DNA from: Apium graveolens
Lineage: Eukaryota > Streptophyta > Magnoliopsida > Apiales > Apiaceae
NCBI RefSeq assembly: GCF_009905375.1
Contig: NC_133648.1
Coordinates: 310,946,565-311,010,564 of the forward strand
Direction: 5' to 3'
Length of the DNA stretch: 64,000 nucleotides
Shown here: one piece after another, positions 58,275 through 64,000 of the stretch
Position numbering within the stretch: position 1 is the first letter of the stretch
Layout: every line of letters begins with the position of its first letter
The notes under the pieces: model-generated
Told to the model about the DNA's origin: nothing
Databases searched by the model: none
Seen by the model: the letters and a program-made list of their open reading frames with translations, nothing else
Program-made: the position numbers and the translations under genes

Positions 58275-58412
58275 TAAATTTTTTCTTTTTCTGATTTTTT
58301 TATGGTTTTCTTCTTGTTTTCTTCTTCCTCTATCTACTAATGTACAACAAACTTAGGTTGCCTCCCAAGAAGCGCTTGGTTTACGTCTCTAGCTTGATGT
58401 AGAATCCTGAGA

Positions 58413-59650
58413 TCAAGTAGATAATAAAACGGCACTAACCACCTCACGGTTTACCGTATCCCCATAGTAATGCTTCAATCTCTGTCCATTCACCTTGAAT
58501 GCTTGGCCTGGATCATTCTCAAAAATCTCCACCGCTCCATGTGGAAACACAGTTTTGACAACAAACGACCCTGACCACCTCGACTTCAATTTTCTAGGAA
58601 AAAGACGGAGACGAGAGTTGAACAAAAGAACTTGTTGCCCCGGCACAAATAATTTGAGCACTAGACCCCTATCGTTACACCTCTTGACTTTCTCCTTGTA
58701 CATTTTGTTGTTCTCATACGCTTGAAGCCGAAACTCGTCAAGTTCATTCAATTGAAGCATCCTTTTTTTACCAGCTGCATCCATATCAAGGCTTAATTTC
58801 TTCAAAGCCCAATACGCTTTATGCTCGAGCTCCACAGGCAAATGACATCCTTTTCCATAAACCAAATGAAACAGCAACATGCCAAGTGGAGTATTGTATA
58901 ATATTCTATACGCCCAAACAGCTTCATCCAGCTTCAAAGACCAATCCTTCCTTGATAGACACGCAACTTTCTCTAAAATATGTGTGATCTCTTTGTTAGA
59001 TACCTCAGCTTGACTATTAGTCTGAGGATGGTAGGTCGTAGCAATGCGATGATTCACATTATATCGCTGCATCATGGCAGTGAACTTGCGATTGCAGAAA
59101 TGCGATCCCTCGTCACTGATTATGACTCTTGGAGTTCCAAATCTTGTGAATATCTGTTTATGAAGAAAATTAAGCACTACCTTCACATCATTCATTGGAA
59201 AAGTATTGACTTCAACCCATTTTGAGATATAATCAACCGCCAACAAGATATACTGATTGTTACAAGATGAGACAAATGGCCCCATGAAGTCAATTCCCCA
59301 AACATCGAAGACTTCAACCTCGAGAAGCACATTAAGAGGCATCTATCCCTCTTGGACATATTACTAACACGCTGGCATCGACCACACTTCAAAAAAACTG
59401 ATGCGCATCCTTAAACAATGTAGGCCAGAAGAATCCTACTTGAAGGATACGAGCTGTTATCTTTTCTCCACCATAGTGTCCTCCATAAGCAGTCAAATGG
59501 AAATCTCACAAGATCCCCCATGTTTCGTTGTACGGAATACATCTCCTAATAATTTGGTCAGCTCCTTGCCGGAACAAAAATGGCTCATCCCACATGTACC
59601 ACTTCACCTCATGAAGAAACTTCTTCCTTTGAGCAGAAGACAAGTCTAGA
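58413..59650 (-). pseudogene. Athila A2 integrase (core intact)
   Basis: The 309-codon open stretch 59342-58413 covers the whole catalytic core and C-terminus: [94 protein letters not shown] and [20 protein letters not shown]. All three DDE residues are present. It is cut off from the HHCC finger (59345-59560, CGRCQR) by the same frame change after SKRD seen in A1. It is the best preserved integrase in the window. Confidence 0.9.
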
Positions 59651-59779
59651 GGCATAATATTTCTCACAAGGTAGTTCACAATGTTTGCGAACCACGGTTC
59701 TTCCTCTTGCACTCCAAACAACTGTTCATCGGGAAAAGGCTCATTTATCAATGTCTTATCCTTTGAAGTTGCACTTGGA

Positions 59780-61300
59780 TCTTCTAAACGAGAGAGAAGA
59801 TGAGCGACTTGATTCTCAGTACCCTTTTTATCCTTGATCTCTAACTCAAATTCCCAAAGTAAAAGAACCCATTAAATCAGTCTCGGCTTCGAGTCCTTCT
59901 TCGAGACGAGATAGCGAATCGTAGCGTGATCAGTGAAAACTTGCACCTTCGTCCCAAGCAAATAAGATCGAAACTTCTCAAAACCGTAGACAATAGCCAA
60001 TAGCTCATTCTCAGCAGTAGTATAGTTTAGTTGAGCACCATTGAGGGTCTTACTAGCATAGTAGACCACATGAAATATGTTGTTCTTTCTCTGCCCAAGA
60101 ACTGCTCCAACTGCATAGTCACTTGCATCGCATATCATTTCAAAAGGTTCATCCCAAATAGGTGCAGTTATGACCGGTGCAGTGATCAAACTTTTCTTTA
60201 ATCACTCAAAATCAGCTACACACTCATCATCAAACTTGAATAGGACATCTTTCTCTAAAATATTGCACAAGGGTTTAGAGATTTTAGAGAAGTCCTTGAT
60301 GAAACGCCGATAGAAACCCACATGACCAAGAAAGATGCGGACTCCCTTAACAGAAATTGGTTGAGGAAGGTTTTCAATTACCACCACCTTGGCTTTATTC
60401 ACCTCGAGACCCTTACTAAAGACCTTGTGCCCAAGAATGATGCCCTGTTGCACCATAAAATGACATTTCTCCCAGTTGAGAACCAGATTGGTCTCAACAC
60501 ACCTTTTAAGAACGGCACCAAGATTTTGCAAGCACTCGTCAAAAGAATCACCGAACACAGAGAAATTGTCCATGAACACCTCCACATTCTGACCAATCAT
60601 ATCAGAGAATATAGCCATCATGCATCTTTAAAATGTGGCAGGTGCTCCACACAAACCAAAAGAAACTCTTCTGAAGGCAAAAGTACCAAATGGACAAGTG
60701 AAGGTAGTCTTTTCCTGATCTTCTGGAGCGATGCAAATCTGATTATAACCCGAATAGCCATCCAGAAGACAATAGTATTCATGCCCATCCAATTTGTCAA
60801 GCATCTGATCAATAAACGGAGAGGGAAGTACTCCTTCCTTATGGCCTTGTTCAGCTTCCTATAATCCATGCAAACTCTCCACCCCATGACTGTTCGAGTA
60901 GGAATGAGCTCATTCTTCTCATTAGCAACAACTGTGATGTCTCCTTTCTTCAGTACACACTGAACAGGACTCACCCAAGAACTGTCAGAAATAGGATAGA
61001 TGATCCCTGCATCTAGCCACTTGTGAATTTACTTCTTCACAACTTCTTTCATGATTGGATTCAGCCTCCTTTGTTGCTCAACAGTAGGCTTGCTACCGTT
61101 CTCTAGCAGAATTTTATGCATGCAATAAGAAGGGCTAATTTCCTTGATATCTGCTATAGTCCATCCAATTGTCAATTTGAACTCTCTAAGAATTCTCTAA
61201 AACTTTTCCTCATCACTACCTGAAAGGTTAGATGCAATAATAACAGGCAAAGTAGATACATCACCTAAAAAGCATACCTTAAGTGTTCAGGCAATTGTTT
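59780..61300 (-). pseudogene. Athila A2 RT / RNase H (disrupted, FMDN active site)
   Basis: It has the same domain order as A1. The catalytic motif near 60560 reads [11 protein letters not shown], again with Asn for the second Asp. A one-base deletion after KEYFPL and a stop in ATF*RCM (near 60622) are shared, as is the stop after MKEVVKK. RNase H (60189-59872) has [34 protein letters not shown] and TDHATIRYL. An extra stop separates RT and RNase H near 60200 (A2 only). Confidence 0.87.
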
Positions 61301-62317
61301 AAGCTCAAGTGTAGGAGTTTCCTCAATAGATGGCTTGAGGCGCTTTGGAGATTTGTTCAGCTCCTCCAATCCAAGATATTTAAAAGGAATATCCGGCCTT
61401 CTCTTCCAAGGAGAAGCATTCAAATATTACAGTTGTTCATCAACTTCATCATCTTCACTATCTGAATTTCCCAATAAGGCTTTTTCTAAGGCATCAGACA
61501 TTAGCATTTGATCAAATTCTGAAGTAACCACAGAATCAACCAACTCCACTTTTAAGCACTCCTCATTATCAGTAAGGAATTGCAAGGCATTGAAAACATT
61601 GAACATCACATCCTAATCCAGCACTCGCATAGTAAGCTCACCCTTTTGCACATTAATCAAGGTCCGACCAGTAGCCAAAAATGGTCTTCCCAAGATTATG
61701 AGAATCTTTTTATCCTCCTCGAAATCAAGTATTACAAAATCAGCAGGAAAGATGAGTTTTTCCACCTTGACCAAGACATCCTCTACAATGCCTCGTGGAT
61801 ATGTAATAGAACGATCGGCCAACTGCAAAGTCATATAAGTAGGCTTTCGATCGGGTAAGTCCAACTTCTTGAAGATAAATAAAGGCATCAAATCGATGCT
61901 AGCTCCCAAGTCACATAAACATTTGTCAAATGACACTTTTCCAATGGTACAAGGAATAGTGAAGCTTCCATGATCTTTAAGCTTCGGAGGAAACTTTTGT
62001 TGCAGCACAGCACTGCATTCCTCCGTGAGAGCAAATGTCTTTAAGTCATCAAGCTTAACTTTCTGGGAGAGATGAGTAAAGTGTGAAGTTTGCCCTACCA
62101 ATTTCATAAACTTCGCATAACTAGGCATCTGTTCAAGAGCTTTAGCGAAAGGTATGCTGATATGAAGTTTCCTAAACACCTCGAGAAACTTCTCAAACTG
62201 CTTATCCAGATTTTTCTTCTACAGCCTCTTAGGAAAAGGAGGTGGAGGATAGATTTGTTTATCCCCTGTATTACCCTCAGGAGGAGTGTGTTCCACAGTA
62301 GTCTTCCTTGGTTCCAC
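61301..62317 (-). pseudogene. Athila A2 protease and linker
   Basis: The protease (62179-61613) has CDLGASIDLMPLFIFKKL, TYPRGIVEDVLVKVEKLIFP and ILGRPFLATGRTLINV. The linker (61609-61301) has FNVFNALQFLTDNEECLKVE and keeps about 115 bp that A1 lost. The Gln-to-TAG change between them is shared with A1. Confidence 0.8.
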
Positions 62318-62329
62318 TTCTTCTTCCTT

Positions 62330-63755
62330 CTACACTTCTTCCTCAGCCACAGCTTCATCTTCTGAAACTTGAGATTTTTCAGGATTTGCAACCTTCCCAG
62401 ACCTCAATGTAATTGTCTTAACCTGCTCTTTTTCTTCCTTCTTGCCTGGAACTTCCGTGTCACTAGGGAGTGTACCAGATTGTCGATTCAACAAGGCATT
62501 GGCAATTTGCCTAATTTGATTCTCCAAGGTCTTAAAATAAACTGCTTGGCTCTTGCACATGAGCCTCAACTCCTCCAATTCAAATTTTTCATTAGCTTGT
62601 TGCAGCTAGAGTTGTTATCTTGGTGCATATTATGGTTGCTGAAAACCAGGGGGTTGTATTGCTTTGCAGCATACTGCTGATAAGGTTGCTGTACCGCATT
62701 CTGAGTATTGATCCAGCTGAAGTTGGGATGATTGTGGTTGTTGGGATGATAGGTGTCCGGAACTGGTTGCTGCGACCTCTGAAAGTTGCTCACAAACTGA
62801 GGTGATTCACTAGAAATAGCACACTGCTCCACCTCATGCACACCAGCACAAAGCTCACAAAAACTAGTGATTTGATTCACTCCATAATTAGCCAAAGAAT
62901 CCACCTTCATCATCAAATCCTTAAGCTGAGCAGCTATAGCCGTACCTGCATCCACCTCCAGAATTTCTGCGACCTTGCCCTGAGGTAGTCTATGAGTTGG
63001 GTTCTGGTATTCATTAGCAGCCATCAGTTTAATCAACTCATAAGCTTCATCTTAGCTCTTAGCCCATAAGGCTCCACCTGATGTTGCATTAAGCATGGGT
63101 CTAGAAGTAGCACCCAACCCATTGTAAAAGCAGTTAATGATCATCCAGTCAGGAATCCCATTATGTGGGCACTTTCGAACCATCGCCTTATATCGCTCCC
63201 AAGCCTCACACAAAGACTCTCCAGACTGCTGAGCAAATTGAGTAAGAGCATTCCTGATTGCAGCAGTCTTTGCCATAAGAAAGAACTTAGTAAGGAACTT
63301 TTGAGCAAGATCTTCTCATTTAGTGATAAAGCCTGGTGGTAGAGAATGCAACCAACACTTAGCTTTATCCCACAAAGAGAATGGGAAAAGCCTTAGCTTA
63401 ATAGCATCTTCAGACATATTTTTGAATTTAAAAGTGTCACAGATCTCGATGAAATCTCTAATATGTATATTGGGGTCTTCTGTCAGAGAACCCCCAAACT
63501 AAACTGAGTTATGCACCATCTGAATTGTGCTAGCCTTGATTTCAAAAGTGTTAGCCGTGATGGCTGGTCGTATAATGCTAGACTGAATATCATTAATCTT
63601 CGGCTGAGAATAGTCCATCAAAGCCCTTTATTCGCTTCTGGTTCACCCATTGCAACAAGAGCTTCTTCTTCAACTTTCTCAACTAAGACCTCTTCTACAA
63701 CTTCCTCTTCTACTTTTTCTAGTGTTCTCTTTCGAAGTTGAGAACGTGTTAGCAT
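62330..63755 (-). pseudogene. Athila A2 gag (disrupted)
   Basis: ATG is at 63755-63753. Motifs match A1: FPFSLWDKAKCWLHSLPPG-like capsid text, GESLCEAWERYKAMVRKCP and INCFYNGLG, then the Gln-rich region and MCKSQAVYFKTLENQIRQIA. It shares the Trp-to-stop site (here TGA), the AKS* TAA and the lost C before the Gln-rich tail. A frame break near GEPEAN (about 63628) is private to A2. Confidence 0.84.
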
Positions 63756-63870
63756 ACACGCTCTCTAGAGTACCTGAAAAAGCAACAAACAAAGAATTAA
63801 GTAATATATCCTAGTCAACGAACTTTAACGAACACTGATGTCAAGCACATAAACTAAAAATAACCACGAT

Positions 63871-63888
63871 TCCCCGATAGCGGCGCAA
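63871..63888 (-). other. Primer binding site of Athila A2
   Basis: TTGCGCCGCTATCGGGGA on the minus strand is identical to A1, 6 nt from the LTR edge. Confidence 0.8.
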
Positions 63889-63894
63889 AAAACT

Positions 63895-64000
63895 TGTTAT
63901 GACGAAAACACGCGCTAATATTCATGCAAGTATACGCGATCGCAAGTAATATAGAATTATTTCTAGTTCATTCCCACAGAGACTGGTTTAGGTTAATTTC
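63895..64000 (-). repeat. 5' LTR of Athila A2 (first 106 bp visible)
   Basis: It starts TGTTATGACGAAAACACGCG like A1 (29819), not TGTTAGGAAC like the Athila B LTR at the other end of the composite. It continues past the window. Confidence 0.88.

Larger units (their letters stand above)
58234..64000 (-). mobile_element. Athila family A element A2, 5' part (runs past window edge)
   Basis: This aligns with 24272-29920 of A1 across integrase, RT-RNase H, protease, gag, PBS and LTR start, with few differences. It joins Athila B at 58233/58234 within a GC unit (CTTCTCAGCGCGGGAGCGCC). The outer LTRs of the composite are of different families, so the join occurred in genomic DNA rather than during reverse transcription. 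Confidence 0.88.

Noticed and set aside
58200..58300. Template switching between co-packaged RNAs as the origin of the Athila chimera
   Set aside because: Reverse transcription would give matching LTRs at both ends. The left LTR is B-type and the visible right LTR is A-type.

Overview
The window is repeat-rich nuclear DNA of a flowering plant, probably a eudicot. I cannot name the species from sequence alone. Every recognisable coding segment belongs to a transposable element: Ty3/gypsy Athila and Tekay elements, a CACTA (En/Spm) transposon and a plant L1-type LINE. The protein families, the tRNA-type primer binding sites and the AT-rich composition all fit plant heterochromatin. I found no host gene, structural RNA gene or CRISPR array. 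All element coding is on the minus strand, and nearly every gene carries stops or frameshifts.

Layout and nesting. The oldest recognisable layer is a CACTA transposon (31331-43166), split by a LINE (33738-39172) and truncated on both sides by LTR elements. On its left sits Athila copy A1, whose 5' LTR is 29819-31330, whose body runs leftward, and whose 3' LTR is visible only at 8169-8804. Two Tekay-type chromoviruses entered A1. Copy A (1-8168, its left part outside the window) is in the A1 3' LTR. Copy B (9839-23515) is complete, lies in the A1 3' ORF and is flanked by a perfect 5-bp duplication, TCAAT. To the right, Tekay copy C (43167-53150 and probably beyond 64000) inserted into the CACTA element and was itself split at 53151 by an Athila composite. 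That composite joins the 3' half of a second family (Athila B, 53151-58233) to the 5' part of an A-type element (A2, 58234-64000).

Tekay copies have LTRs of about 4 kb, a PBS matching initiator-Met tRNA, and a PPT next to the far LTR. Copy B's LTRs differ by only about 1% by eye, so it moved recently. Its coding region is dead, and it shares with copy A an unusual structure: about 0.85 kb of RT/RNase H/integrase-zinc-finger sequence sits inside the gag region. This looks like a non-autonomous lineage moved by enzymes supplied in trans.

Athila copies carry gag, protease, RT-RNase H and integrase, then a separate 3' ORF before the PPT. A1 and A2 share about ten disabling lesions, including an Asp-to-Asn change in the RT catalytic motif. 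In both Athila families the 3' ORF starts exactly 97 nt downstream of a TATA-like box. That box is preceded by a GC-rich palindromic array whose family-specific motif also occurs upstream of the putative LTR TATA box. This paired-promoter arrangement is the most interesting candidate for an undescribed regulatory system here.
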